Source of the DNA: Jiulongibacter sediminis
Lineage (GTDB): Bacteria; Bacteroidota; Bacteroidia; Cytophagales; Spirosomataceae
Reading direction: 5' to 3'
Length of the DNA stretch: 64,000 bases
NCBI RefSeq assembly: GCF_001306455.1
Contig: NZ_LGTQ01000005.1
Coordinates: forward strand, 1,116,001-1,180,000
This document shows positions 28,453-37,356 of this stretch, piece after piece. The notes under the pieces are model-generated. The model was not told the origin of the DNA and searched no databases. It saw only the letters and a program-made list of their open reading frames with translations. The translations under genes and the position numbers were made by a program. Each line of letters starts with the position of its first letter. The first letter of the stretch is position 1.

Positions 28453-29787
28453 ATGAAGCTCGCACTAAAACTTGTTTTTTCTCTCATATTGATTCTCTTG
28501 GTAATTGTCCTCAGTCTTGTGACCAGGATTGACATGACGCCTTACCAGCAAATGCCCTATTATCAGGAATGGGAGGAGAATATTTCTGGTTTTGAATTTC
28601 AAAGCGAAGGAAAAGACTCTTTAAAAGTCGGATGGGCAAAAACCAACATTACACCGGATAAACCAATGCCAATGGCAGGTTATGGAAAGAGAAAAGGAGC
28701 TCCTTATACTTCAGTTCATGATTCAATTTTTGTAAGAACCCTGATAATTGGAAATAAGACTCAAAAAGTAGCCTTGGTGGCAGCTGATTTATTGATTATT
28801 CCACCAACAGTAAACGAGTTAGTAGAGCAGAATAAACCTGAAAATATCGATATATACTTTGGAGCAACACACAGCCACAACTCTTTGGGGGCATGGTATA
28901 ATACACTGGTAGGTAAGCTATTTGCGGGACAATATGACCCCGAAGTCGAAAAATTTCTTTCTGAACAAATTCTTCGATCTATTGAGTTGGCAGAAAAAGA
29001 AATGGAGCTGTTGGAGAGCATCAGTTATGAAAAGGATTTAGACGAAAACGATGTTCGAAACAGGTTGGTTAAAAATGGCCCCATAGCACCCTACATCAGA
29101 AGCCTTCGATTTAAAACCGATGAGAAATCAGCTCTTTTATCTACATACGCCGCCCATTCCACAGTTTTGAACTCCGCTACCTTCGAGTTGTCAAGAGACT
29201 ATCCCGGTGTTTTGGTGGATTCTTTGGAAAGAACTGAGACCGACTTTGCCCTTTTTATGGCTGGCACGGTAGGCAGCATGGGTCCCATTGAAAAAGGAGT
29301 TGATGATTTTGATGAAGTCAATAATCAGGCAATTGGAGTTTTGAATCAAATAAAATCAGAAAATGAGCGTGAGATTCAAGTTGAAACGAAATCATTATCC
29401 TTTGGAAAAATACAGCTTCCACTAAGAAAACCTTCGCCCAGAATAAATACGAATTGGGCAATGAGGCCCTGGGTCTTTAAATGGCTTTTTGGAGAGGCAC
29501 CTCCCGATGTTAAAATTCTCAAAGTAGGTCAACTTCTTATGATTGGTTTACCTTGTGATTTCTCTGGCGAATTAATGGCTGAGCTTGATGAGTACGCAGC
29601 AGAAAAAGGAATGGAATTGATCATTACCAGCTTTAATGGTGGTTACACTGGTTATATCACGGCTGACGAGCACTTTGAGAAAGAAGCCTATGAAACCACA
29701 ACAATGAACTGGTTTGGGCCTTATAACGGAGCATATTTTAGTGAGGTGGTTAGAGATATTATTAACAAAGCTGCTCAGGCTAATTGA
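28453..29787 (+). CDS. Neutral/alkaline ceramidase-like hydrolase
   Basis: A 444-residue protein anchored by an N-terminal hydrophobic segment (about 5-24). It matches the neutral/alkaline non-lysosomal ceramidase N-terminal domain: VGWAKTNITPDKPMPMAGYGKR near 59-80, VALVAADLLIIP near 111-122, the metal-binding FGATHSHNSLG near 136-146 and a later YAAHSTVLNS with histidine near 233. These are typical zinc-ligand positions. It lacks the C-terminal domain of longer ceramidases. Bacteroidota make sphingolipids, so a lipid amide substrate is plausible but not shown. The 3' end overlaps the convergent kinase gene by 13 bp. Confidence 0.75.
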   Translation: MKLALKLVFSLILILLVIVLSLVTRIDMTPYQQMPYYQEWEENISGFEFQSEGKDSLKVGWAKTNITPDKPMPMAGYGKRKGAPYTSVHDSIFVRTLIIGNKTQKVALVAADLLIIPPTVNELVEQNKPENIDIYFGATHSHNSLGAWYNTLVGKLFAGQYDPEVEKFLSEQILRSIELAEKEMELLESISYEKDLDENDVRNRLVKNGPIAPYIRSLRFKTDEKSALLSTYAAHSTVLNSATFELSRDYPGVLVDSLERTETDFALFMAGTVGSMGPIEKGVDDFDEVNNQAIGVLNQIKSENEREIQVETKSLSFGKIQLPLRKPSPRINTNWAMRPWVFKWLFGEAPPDVKILKVGQLLMIGLPCDFSGELMAELDEYAAEKGMELIITSFNGGYTGYITADEHFEKEAYETTTMNWFGPYNGAYFSEVVRDIINKAAQAN

Positions 29788-31727
29788 GGCTCCTCTACAG
29801 GAATAACATCTCCAAAATAAGGAATGTGTAAAATGACCCTTGTACCGCGTGGATTATTCTCTTCATCGTATAAATCGACGATTTCAAGGCTATGATCACC
29901 TCCAAAATTTTTGTAATAATTATTCAATCGCTCGGTCGTAAGATCAATGCCTATTGACTTATTATTTAACGTTTTACGCGATTTTATCTCAGCCGACTGT
30001 TTACGCCCAATACCGTTGTCCTCTATTTGAATGGTCAGTTGATTTTCACCCGACCTGTTCACTGAAAGTGTCAGCCTTTTATCGCCGTCTTTTGGAGAAA
30101 GGCCATGCCAGATGGCATTTTCTAGGAAAGGCTGAAGAATCAGAGAAGGAATACGAACATGGTTTGTTTCTATACCTGCTTCCACTATCGTTTCAAATCG
30201 TATTTTGTTTGAGAACCTTATATTCTCTATATTCATGTACAGCTCCATCGTAGCTAATTCATCCGCCAGAGAGATATCCTTCTCTTTTGAGTTTGAAAGG
30301 ATTGTTCTTATGAGTTTTGAGAACTTATTGAGGTAGTAAACTGCTTTATCTTTATCGTTATTGATGATGTATAGTTTTATAGAATTCAATGAGTTAAAGA
30401 TAAAATGAGGGTTCATTTGCGAACGCATCATTTTCTGCTCAAGAGCCAAAAACTCTTTCTCTTTACGTAAAAAGTTTTGACGGTAAAGAATGTAAAAAAT
30501 AGTAGCCAGCAAAGCGGTAAGAACGATCAAAATGACCAGAAACTTCCGATTATCTTCCAGCTTTAAATTGACCAGTTCGTTTTCTTTTTCCAGAATTTCA
30601 ATCTGGCTTTTCTTTTTCTCTGAATCATACTTCAAGATCAGATCCGCCACGTATTGCTGATTTTGCTCATTGAGGTATTTTTCCTCGTTTTCACGGTAAA
30701 GCTTAGTATAATTCAGAGCCTCCTTATAATTCCCTCTTTTTTCGTTTAAAGTTGACAGATGCCTGTAAGACTCTGCCACAAAATATTGCTGACCAAGCTC
30801 TTTCGCTGTACCGAGGGCTTCTTTGAGGTATGATTCGGCCTTAGTAAGTTCACCAAGACCCAGCAGTGCCCAACCATAATTCTGCTTAGACATTACCGTG
30901 TAATAAGTATCCCCTATTTTCTCAGCCTTTGCAATGGTGGGTTCAATTAATCGGATAGCTTCCTGAGGCTTATTTTGTTTGAGGTAAATCTGTGCGATAC
31001 TGTTTTGGCAAATCACCCTTCCCAGATCAGAATTTATGATTTCATTATACTCCAGCGATTTCTGGTAACTTTCTAACGCCTTTGAGAAATCTCCTCTCTC
31101 CTCATAAATACCACCCAGGTTTTGATAGTTGATAGCCAGACCAAGATTGTTCCCTATCTTCTCCTCAATTTTTATGGATTCCAGAAACTCCTGCTCAGCA
31201 AGATCTTCCTGCTTTAAGGTTAAATAAAGATTACCAATACTATTTCTTGAAACAGCCGTACTTCTCAAATTAGTCTCACCTCGTTTTTCCTGACTTTCAG
31301 CCAGCTCCAGAGCCTGTTTATGAAAGTCGAGAGCACTTCTAACCTCTTCTTTTCTTCTGGCAACAACACCCAGCATATTGAGGGCCATAATTCTGAAATC
31401 CATGAGGCTTTCATCATATTCAGTCAGCCGAAGTGCTTCCTGATGATAGGCTTCAGCCTTTGGGTAATCTGCTTTGTTTCGGTAATAAATTCCAAGCTGA
31501 TTATTAGCGTAGGCCTGTCCGGCTCCATACTCCTTTTCTTTTGACTTTTTAATGAACTCTTCAAGCTCTTCGGTGCTATACCGTATACTCTTAAGCACAC
31601 TGTCAATATGTATGTACTCCTTTACATTCTCGTCCAAAAGATTCTGATAACCTTCGGGCAATGAGGCGTAAGTATCTTTGATTATGATCAAAGACAACCA
31701 AAACAATATGTAAACCTTTATTTTCAA
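29775..31727 (-). CDS. TPR-containing sensor histidine kinase (LytS/HisKA_7TM-less type)
   Basis: A 650-residue membrane kinase. After a signal/anchor segment (about 1-21) lie some seven to eight tetratricopeptide repeats in the periplasm (roughly 70-350), a coiled coil to 393, one transmembrane helix (about 395-415) and a His_kinase domain. The phosphorylated histidine is His441 in MNPHFIFNSLNS. The ATP-binding domain has LQPFLENAIWHGL near 533 and IEDNGIG near 575. It pairs with the LytTR regulator just upstream (4-bp overlap). Such TPR kinases are common in Bacteroidota; the signal is unknown. Confidence 0.93.
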   Translation of the reverse strand: MKIKVYILFWLSLIIIKDTYASLPEGYQNLLDENVKEYIHIDSVLKSIRYSTEELEEFIKKSKEKEYGAGQAYANNQLGIYYRNKADYPKAEAYHQEALRLTEYDESLMDFRIMALNMLGVVARRKEEVRSALDFHKQALELAESQEKRGETNLRSTAVSRNSIGNLYLTLKQEDLAEQEFLESIKIEEKIGNNLGLAINYQNLGGIYEERGDFSKALESYQKSLEYNEIINSDLGRVICQNSIAQIYLKQNKPQEAIRLIEPTIAKAEKIGDTYYTVMSKQNYGWALLGLGELTKAESYLKEALGTAKELGQQYFVAESYRHLSTLNEKRGNYKEALNYTKLYRENEEKYLNEQNQQYVADLILKYDSEKKKSQIEILEKENELVNLKLEDNRKFLVILIVLTALLATIFYILYRQNFLRKEKEFLALEQKMMRSQMNPHFIFNSLNSIKLYIINNDKDKAVYYLNKFSKLIRTILSNSKEKDISLADELATMELYMNIENIRFSNKIRFETIVEAGIETNHVRIPSLILQPFLENAIWHGLSPKDGDKRLTLSVNRSGENQLTIQIEDNGIGRKQSAEIKSRKTLNNKSIGIDLTTERLNNYYKNFGGDHSLEIVDLYDEENNPRGTRVILHIPYFGDVIPVEEPQLA

Positions 31728-32467
31728 AATTTGCGAAGAAAGTCAGATTTTCGGTTTCTGCTGACAGGGATATTTCTTCCGTCAGTCATGATCACCATTG
31801 AATCTGTTTTTAAATACTCTCTTACTTTGGTTAGATTAATTACGTATGAATTATGAATTCGGTAAAACTCGCTACCGCCTAGTTTCTCTTCAATTTTTTT
31901 CAAGGTCTGTGTGATAAACAACTTTTCTCCATTTTCCAGAAAAACCGAGGTGTAGTTTCCGTCACCCTCGCAGTACATCAGTTCATCAGGCCTTAAAAAC
32001 ATTATTTTACCGTCAATATTGAGGCCAATTCTCCGATGCCCGGTGCTGGAATTACTCATGGCATTCATAAGTGTTTCCTCAAAACGGTCAATCAACGAAT
32101 GTTCCTTTCGGTACTGCTCAATTTTATCACAAGCCTGAATCAGGTCATCAGAATCAATTGGTTTCAGCAGATAATCGAGAGCTCTTTCCTTTATTGCGTT
32201 TATTCCATATTGATCGTAAGCTGTGGTTATGATTACCGCAAAATCACGCTCACCCAGCTGATCGAGGAACCTGAAACCATCCATCTGAGGCATTTCAATG
32301 TCCAGAAAAAGACAGTCTATTTCAGGAAGGCCTTCAAAGTACTTCAAGGCCTTTCTGGGGTCAGTAAAAGTATCAATAACCTCAATCTCAGGACAGAAGT
32401 TTTCAAGCTCCCATTTAAGGCTCTCAATGGCCTTAGGCTCATCGTCAATAAGTACTACTCTACTCAT
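31724..32467 (-). CDS. LytTR-family response regulator
   Basis: A 247-residue regulator from ATG 32467 (MSRVVLIDDEP); a TTG start 18 bp upstream is less likely. The receiver domain has the acidic pair DD8-9 and phospho-acceptor Asp56 (CLFLDIEMP), with Lys in LLKPID near 105. A LytTR DNA-binding domain fills about 145-247 (FYRIHNSYVINLTKVREY). It is the probable partner of the TPR kinase, whose start overlaps its stop by 4 bp. An inverted repeat AGGTA-N5-TACCT at about 32551-32565 lies upstream and may be an autoregulatory site. Confidence 0.93.
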   Translation of the reverse strand: MSRVVLIDDEPKAIESLKWELENFCPEIEVIDTFTDPRKALKYFEGLPEIDCLFLDIEMPQMDGFRFLDQLGERDFAVIITTAYDQYGINAIKERALDYLLKPIDSDDLIQACDKIEQYRKEHSLIDRFEETLMNAMSNSSTGHRRIGLNIDGKIMFLRPDELMYCEGDGNYTSVFLENGEKLFITQTLKKIEEKLGGSEFYRIHNSYVINLTKVREYLKTDSMVIMTDGRNIPVSRNRKSDFLRKF

Positions 32468-32603
32468 AAGGTTCAGTGGTTGCAATAAAATTACCTTAAA
32501 GCCATCTTATTTTTAAGTAAACTGTATAATTGGTAGGATTTTCTTTGTGTAAGGTAGTTTTTACCTACAACTACGTAAAAATACTTATCTTCTCTCTTGA
32601 CAA

Positions 32604-32631
32604 CAAAAAAGCCAGACAATGCTGCCTGGCT
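32604..32631 (-). terminator. Terminator of the sulP-carbonic anhydrase operon
   Basis: AGCCAG (32610-32615) and CTGGCT (32626-32631) pair, and the adjacent six A residues (32604-32609) give a T-run on the minus strand, 24 bp after the carbonic anhydrase stop. Confidence 0.8.
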
Positions 32632-32654
32632 TCTTATTAAACGGAGTTTCAGAA

Positions 32655-33290
32655 CTAAATATCAAATCTGTAAATCGGGTCAATTTCATCTAGCTCTCCG
32701 GCCTCAATCTCATAAATCTTTTTGATTGTTCCGGTTTTCAATTCTAACACCCATCCATGCAGATGAGGATAATCCCCTTTTTTCCAGGCCTTTTGAACTA
32801 TAGAAGTTTCAGCCAGATTCTTGACCTGCTGAACTACATTGAGTTCGACCAGTCTGTCAAACCTGTCATCCTCATTAGTAATGGCTTCTAATTCCTTTTT
32901 GTGATCTACATAAACATCTTTGATATTACGCACCCACTTATTAATCAGACCAAGTTCGGCATTTGACATGGCAGCCTTAACGCCACCGCATCCATAATGC
33001 CCGACTACCATAATATGTTTTACATGCAGATGCTCCACAGCATATTGTAGAACCGCCAGCATATTCATATCCGTATGAACGACGAGGTTGGCAACATTAC
33101 GGTGCACAAAGATGCTTCCCGGGTCGGTTTGAGTTATTTTATCTGCCGGGGCACGGCTATCTGCACAGCCTATCCAAAGGAATTCAGGACTCTGGCCGGC
33201 GGCCATTTTCTCAAAAAAGGTAGGATCTGCTTCTGCCTGAGCCTTTGCCCAGGCCTTATTACTTTCTAAGAGTTGATCGTATTTTTTCAT
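32655..33290 (-). CDS. Beta-carbonic anhydrase
   Basis: A 211-residue enzyme with the zinc ligands Cys42 (GCADSR), His98 and Cys101 (GHYGCGG) and the Asp44-Arg46 dyad. It interconverts CO2 and bicarbonate in the cytoplasm. The start lies 9 bp after the stop of the SulP transporter, so both are on one transcript; the pairing suggests bicarbonate uptake and use. A terminator follows. There is no signal peptide. Confidence 0.95.
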   Translation of the reverse strand: MKKYDQLLESNKAWAKAQAEADPTFFEKMAAGQSPEFLWIGCADSRAPADKITQTDPGSIFVHRNVANLVVHTDMNMLAVLQYAVEHLHVKHIMVVGHYGCGGVKAAMSNAELGLINKWVRNIKDVYVDHKKELEAITNEDDRFDRLVELNVVQQVKNLAETSIVQKAWKKGDYPHLHGWVLELKTGTIKKIYEIEAGELDEIDPIYRFDI

Positions 33291-33299
33291 GTAGTTTTA

Positions 33300-34862
33300 T
33301 TAATGGTCAAGTTTTATGGTCTCGTCCGTTTTACCAAATTTTATTTTTTTTCGTGTGATATCAAGTACATTCACTTTAATATTCTTCTTCTTGGAATCCT
33401 TTACGAAATCTTCAATGGCCAGAAAAATGTCATGATCCATGAAATCAACATTTCTGCCGTCTAAAGTCAATTCATCTCCTTCTTCCAGTTTACTAAAAAT
33501 CTTCATCAATTCAGCTCTGTTATAGAAAAATACGTCTTTTTTGAAGTCAACGATTACATGATTCCCTTCATCGTGAAGATTTATTGCAGATCTGAAATTA
33601 GTATAAAGTACATATCCAATACCAATCAACAATCCAATAAGAATTCCTACCAAAAGGTCGGTGAATAAAACGGCTATAATTGTGGCTATAAAAGGTATAA
33701 ACTGATCTTGTCCCTCTGCCCACATTCTTTTGAAAGTCTCAGGTTTGGCAAGTTTATAACCCACTATGATCAGCACCGCAGCTAAAGCCGACAAAGGAAT
33801 CATATTCAGTAAATCCGGAATAAGGACCACACAGAAAAGTAAAAGAAAACCGTGAATTACAGCTGCCAGCTTTGTTCTGCCGCCAGCCTGAATGTTTGCC
33901 GAACTTCTGACAATTACCTGAGTCACGGGAATCCCTCCAATCAAACCTGAAAGCATATTTCCAGCTCCCTGAGCTATCAATTCGCGGTTTGTTGGCGTAA
34001 TATTTTTTCTTGGGTCAAGCCTGTCTGTAGCCTCAACACACAGTAAGGTTTCGAGACTGGCAATAATGGCGATAAGAAAGCCCGTTTTTATTACCGCGAA
34101 GGAAGTAATCGAGGAAAAGTCAGGATACCTGAACAAGTCAACAAATCCAGCAAATGAACCGGAAATTGGGATCTGAACAAGATGAGTACCGGCAAGTCTT
34201 AGATTTTCAGGGTAAAACATATTGATCACGACACCGAGAACAACCGCCAACAAAGGGCCTGGAATAAGACTTAGAATAGGATTTTGCTTAACCCATTTAC
34301 GGTCCCAAAGAATTAAAACGAGCATACAAACCACGCCAATGATTAAAGCTCCTTCGGTAAAATATTGAAGATTGAGTAGCTCTGAAAATGTGTTTTCTCC
34401 ATCAGGTTGTAAAAACTGGAATTCTCCTTCAGGGTCACGGTCTATCCCAAAAGCATGAGGAATTTGCTTCAGAATAATAGTTAAACCAATAGCCGCCAAC
34501 ATACCCTTGATTACTGAAGAAGGGAAATAGAAAGCGATTTTACCCGCCCCCACAAGCCCAAGGACTAGTTGCAAGGCCCCTCCTAAAACTACCGAAGCCA
34601 GAAAAACCTCGTACGATGGGAAACCCGCGATGGCATTGGCAACAATCACGGCCAAACCAGCCGCCGGGCCACTAACTCCCAGTTTGGAGCCACTAATAAG
34701 GCCTACCACAATACCGCCGATAATACCGGCTATTATACCGGAAAATAATGGTGCATCGGAGGCCAGCGAAATTCCAAGGCATAGAGGCAAAGCCACTAAA
34801 AAGACTACTAAACCGGCTGAAAAGTCTTTTCCAATATGTTTAAAATCGAATTCTTTTGTCAT
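33300..34862 (-). CDS. SulP-family anion transporter
   Basis: A 520-residue inner-membrane transporter with about 12 hydrophobic segments from residue 12 to about 420, the SulP signature region SGPAAGLAVIVANAI near 64-78 and GNMLSGLIGGIPVTQVIVRSSANIQAGGRTK near 305-335, then a cytoplasmic STAS domain (about 440-515). SulP proteins carry sulfate, bicarbonate or other anions. The carbonic anhydrase in the same operon favours bicarbonate, though this is inference from context. Confidence 0.92.
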   Translation of the reverse strand: MTKEFDFKHIGKDFSAGLVVFLVALPLCLGISLASDAPLFSGIIAGIIGGIVVGLISGSKLGVSGPAAGLAVIVANAIAGFPSYEVFLASVVLGGALQLVLGLVGAGKIAFYFPSSVIKGMLAAIGLTIILKQIPHAFGIDRDPEGEFQFLQPDGENTFSELLNLQYFTEGALIIGVVCMLVLILWDRKWVKQNPILSLIPGPLLAVVLGVVINMFYPENLRLAGTHLVQIPISGSFAGFVDLFRYPDFSSITSFAVIKTGFLIAIIASLETLLCVEATDRLDPRKNITPTNRELIAQGAGNMLSGLIGGIPVTQVIVRSSANIQAGGRTKLAAVIHGFLLLFCVVLIPDLLNMIPLSALAAVLIIVGYKLAKPETFKRMWAEGQDQFIPFIATIIAVLFTDLLVGILIGLLIGIGYVLYTNFRSAINLHDEGNHVIVDFKKDVFFYNRAELMKIFSKLEEGDELTLDGRNVDFMDHDIFLAIEDFVKDSKKKNIKVNVLDITRKKIKFGKTDETIKLDH

Positions 34863-34908
34863 GAATTTAATATTGATTTTTCATAGAAATTCTAGCCTGA
34901 ACGGATAG

Positions 34909-34931
34909 AAAAAATTGCTTAGATAAAGCAA
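34909..34931 (-). terminator. Terminator after the small acidic gene
   Basis: On the minus strand TTGCTT-N5-AAGCAA (34915-34931) is followed by six T residues (A run 34909-34914). It lies 15 bp after the stop of the gene at 34946 and separates it from sulP. Confidence 0.7.
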
Positions 34932-34945
34932 GGGTTGAAGAAAAG

Positions 34946-35242
34946 TCAATATTCTGGTGGGAAAAGAATCTCCCGATGAAAATCACCGGAGTAATGCTTG
35001 CTTTTATGGCTGTAAAGTGACGAAATAGTCTTGCTAAGACGAGTCTCACTGGTAGAATTAAACCAAAGAAAGAATGTTTTTTGATCGTATTCTTCTTTTT
35101 CTGATTCATCTTCGCCAGATTCAATATCCAGCAGTTCAACCTGAGTATCAGTATCAAACAGGTCAAAAAACTCCTGACGCCCTCCAATGAAGACGAAAAG
35201 CATCAGTATAAGGGTTGAATATTTTATGATGCGACTTACCAT
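34946..35242 (-). CDS. Small acidic membrane-anchored hypothetical protein
   Basis: A 98-residue protein from ATG 35242 (MVSRIIKYSTLILM). One hydrophobic segment (about 5-19) is followed by an acidic stretch (VELLDIESGEDESEKEEYDQ) and a polar C-terminus with SETRLSKTISSLYSHKSKHYSG. It has its own terminator and lies just upstream of sulP, so real coding is likely. I recall small proteins of similar composition in other Bacteroidota but cannot name a family. Function unknown. Confidence 0.6.
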   Translation of the reverse strand: MVSRIIKYSTLILMLFVFIGGRQEFFDLFDTDTQVELLDIESGEDESEKEEYDQKTFFLWFNSTSETRLSKTISSLYSHKSKHYSGDFHREILFPPEY

Positions 35243-35282
35243 TCGGTAACTACAAAGTAAAGAAAACCCCTTCAAAAGTTTC

Positions 35283-35290
35283 TATTTTTG
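35283..35290 (+). promoter_or_regulatory. -7 box for the methyltransferase gene
   Basis: TATTTTTG fits TAnnTTTG, 18 bp before the ATG at 35309. No -33 element is evident. Confidence 0.45.
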
Positions 35291-35308
35291 GCTTTAAATT
35301 AGCTCTTA

Positions 35309-36496
35309 ATGGAACTCCGGACCATTCTAAACGCAAATGCTGAAGCAAGGAATCTCGGGCAGATTGATCCGGCAGACTTTGCTTTAAAAAATCCTGAAAA
35401 CTGGAGCCTTGACTTTTTGAAACTGGTATTGACTCAATATCAGTTCCTACAAAAACTGTCTCAAAAACTTCCTGAATGGGCCAAAAATCAAAAAATAATA
35501 GGTGGCGAGAACGTCAATATTGAGCAATCTTCATCTGAGCTTACAGCCCGCCATAAATTCTCGCAGTACCGTGGTAAACGAGCCGCTGACCTCACCGGCG
35601 GTTTTGGCATTGACACTTACTTTCTTTCGAAGAAGTTTGAAATGGTTGATTACTGTGAACCAAACCCTGACCTTTTTGAAGTTGTTAAACACAATTTCGA
35701 ATCGCTAGTAGTCAACAATGTCAATTTTCATTGCTGTACGGCTGAGGATTTTCTCAATCAAAACTCGGAGAAATTTGACCTGATCTACCTTGACCCTGAT
35801 CGGCGATCAGAGAAAAGTAGCAAGCTGGTTTTAATTGAAGATTGTCGGCCGAATCTCATTGATATTCAGGATACACTTTTACATTTTTCTTCAAAAGTTC
35901 TCATTAAGTACTCTCCATTACTGGATATCAAACTGGCACTAAAAACCTTTAAAAATACAGTCAACGTAAAGGTTTTAGCAGTTAAAAATGATGTTAAAGA
36001 GCTACTCTTTGAGCTCTCTAACAACACAGAAATTGAGGACATTAGTCTATCAACACTGAATCTAAGTGGGGAAGACATTCAAGATTTTGAATTCAGATTA
36101 ATGGAAGAGGAAAATGCTACGGTGGCTTATTCCGAACCATTGAACTACCTTTATGAACCGAACGCCGCCATTATGAAGTCCGGGGCTTTTAAATCCGTTG
36201 GTAAGCGTTTTGGTCTTTCAAAAATTGCTCAGCATTCTCATTTCTACACCTCTGAAAAGCTTGTAAAAGATTTCCCCGGAAGAATTCTCAAAGTCGAAGA
36301 GTCCACAACCGCAGCCGGAAAAGCTTTGAAAAAATGGAAAAATGCCAAAGTCAATGTTATTTCACGGAATTACCCTTTAAAACCCGAGACTTTACGACAA
36401 AAGTACCGTCTTAAGGATGGTAGTGATGAGTTTTTGATCTTCACTACCGATTATAAAAACGAAAAGATACTTATAACTTGCACCAGAAACTTATGA
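35309..36496 (+). CDS. Class I SAM-dependent methyltransferase with THUMP-like domain
   Basis: A 395-residue cytoplasmic protein. Residues about 90-220 form a Rossmann methyltransferase fold with motif I ADLTGGFGIDTYFL near 93-106, an acidic SAM contact in YCEPNP and a motif IV-like DLIYLDPDRRS near 153-163. The C-terminus (about 325-393) resembles the THUMP-like domain linked to RNA methyltransferases (VNVISRNYPLKPETLRQKY). An RNA substrate is therefore likely, but the modified base is unknown. The stop overlaps the next gene (ATGA). Confidence 0.82.
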   Translation: MELRTILNANAEARNLGQIDPADFALKNPENWSLDFLKLVLTQYQFLQKLSQKLPEWAKNQKIIGGENVNIEQSSSELTARHKFSQYRGKRAADLTGGFGIDTYFLSKKFEMVDYCEPNPDLFEVVKHNFESLVVNNVNFHCCTAEDFLNQNSEKFDLIYLDPDRRSEKSSKLVLIEDCRPNLIDIQDTLLHFSSKVLIKYSPLLDIKLALKTFKNTVNVKVLAVKNDVKELLFELSNNTEIEDISLSTLNLSGEDIQDFEFRLMEEENATVAYSEPLNYLYEPNAAIMKSGAFKSVGKRFGLSKIAQHSHFYTSEKLVKDFPGRILKVEESTTAAGKALKKWKNAKVNVISRNYPLKPETLRQKYRLKDGSDEFLIFTTDYKNEKILITCTRNL

Positions 36497-37353
36497 CTTC
36501 AACATTCATGAAAAAAGCCGTACTTCTATCATTCCTTTTCTTATCCGCAATACAGGTGACTATTGCTCAGCACATTCTAAAAAGTGACTTCTTGTATAAT
36601 GATGAGATTCATACCTCGCATTATTTGTACATCAGATCTGAAGCCAAAACCATAACCGATGAATGGGGTACCTATTTGAATAAAATTGGCAAAGTGGATG
36701 AGAAAAAAGGAGAAATAACGGTAACCAATATTAAAAAAAGTGGACTCAGCGGATACCTGGATAAGGTGGTAAGTTATGTTACCGAAAACGATAATTTCGT
36801 GGTCATAAACACGCTCTTTCTTGATGAAAACGGGAGGTCACTGGACATCGCTCAATTCGATAAAAAAGGGCTTGAAGACTTCTTTTATCAATTCTATGAT
36901 ATCGCCTACCACAATGAAGAAGTGCGTATGGCTGAAGCCGATCTCGAATGGTCTGAAGACCTTATGGATATCGCTGAAAAAGACAAAGGAAAGGCCGAAA
37001 GGGCTGTGGAAGCTAATATCAGAGCTCAGGAAAGGCTGGGTAAGAAAATCAACCAAACTCCTGAAGAACTCAGTAAAGTGATTGAGAAAAAAGATGAGGT
37101 TTTTCAACAGTTATTAAGATCTGAGGAGACTGAAAAAACGGAGGAACTTCAGGAAGAAGTGGAAAAGCAAGAGAAAAAACTGGTTAAACTGAAAGACAAA
37201 AACGAAAGAGACGCGGACCGCCTGGATAAGCGTGAAGAGGAGTTTCCGGAATTAACAGAAGAACTTTTCAAGGCCCGCGAGAATCTTGAAAAAGCCAAAC
37301 AGGTAGTAGAAAGTAAAAAAGTAGTTCTTCAGGAGCTCAAAGCAAACAAATAG
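36493..37353 (+). CDS. Secreted coiled-coil hypothetical protein
   Basis: A 286-residue protein from the ATG that overlaps the methyltransferase stop (ATGA); a second ATG 15 bp downstream (MKKAVLLSFLF) is equally good for a signal peptide, which ends near TIAQ. Residues about 27-140 look globular and beta-rich. From about 145 to the end the sequence is highly charged and coiled-coil (EKTEELQEEVEKQEKK, LVKLKDKNERDADRLDKR). No family recognised. Periplasmic or outer-membrane-associated location is inferred. Confidence 0.7.
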   Translation: MTSTFMKKAVLLSFLFLSAIQVTIAQHILKSDFLYNDEIHTSHYLYIRSEAKTITDEWGTYLNKIGKVDEKKGEITVTNIKKSGLSGYLDKVVSYVTENDNFVVINTLFLDENGRSLDIAQFDKKGLEDFFYQFYDIAYHNEEVRMAEADLEWSEDLMDIAEKDKGKAERAVEANIRAQERLGKKINQTPEELSKVIEKKDEVFQQLLRSEETEKTEELQEEVEKQEKKLVKLKDKNERDADRLDKREEEFPELTEELFKARENLEKAKQVVESKKVVLQELKANK

Positions 37354-37356
37354 AGC

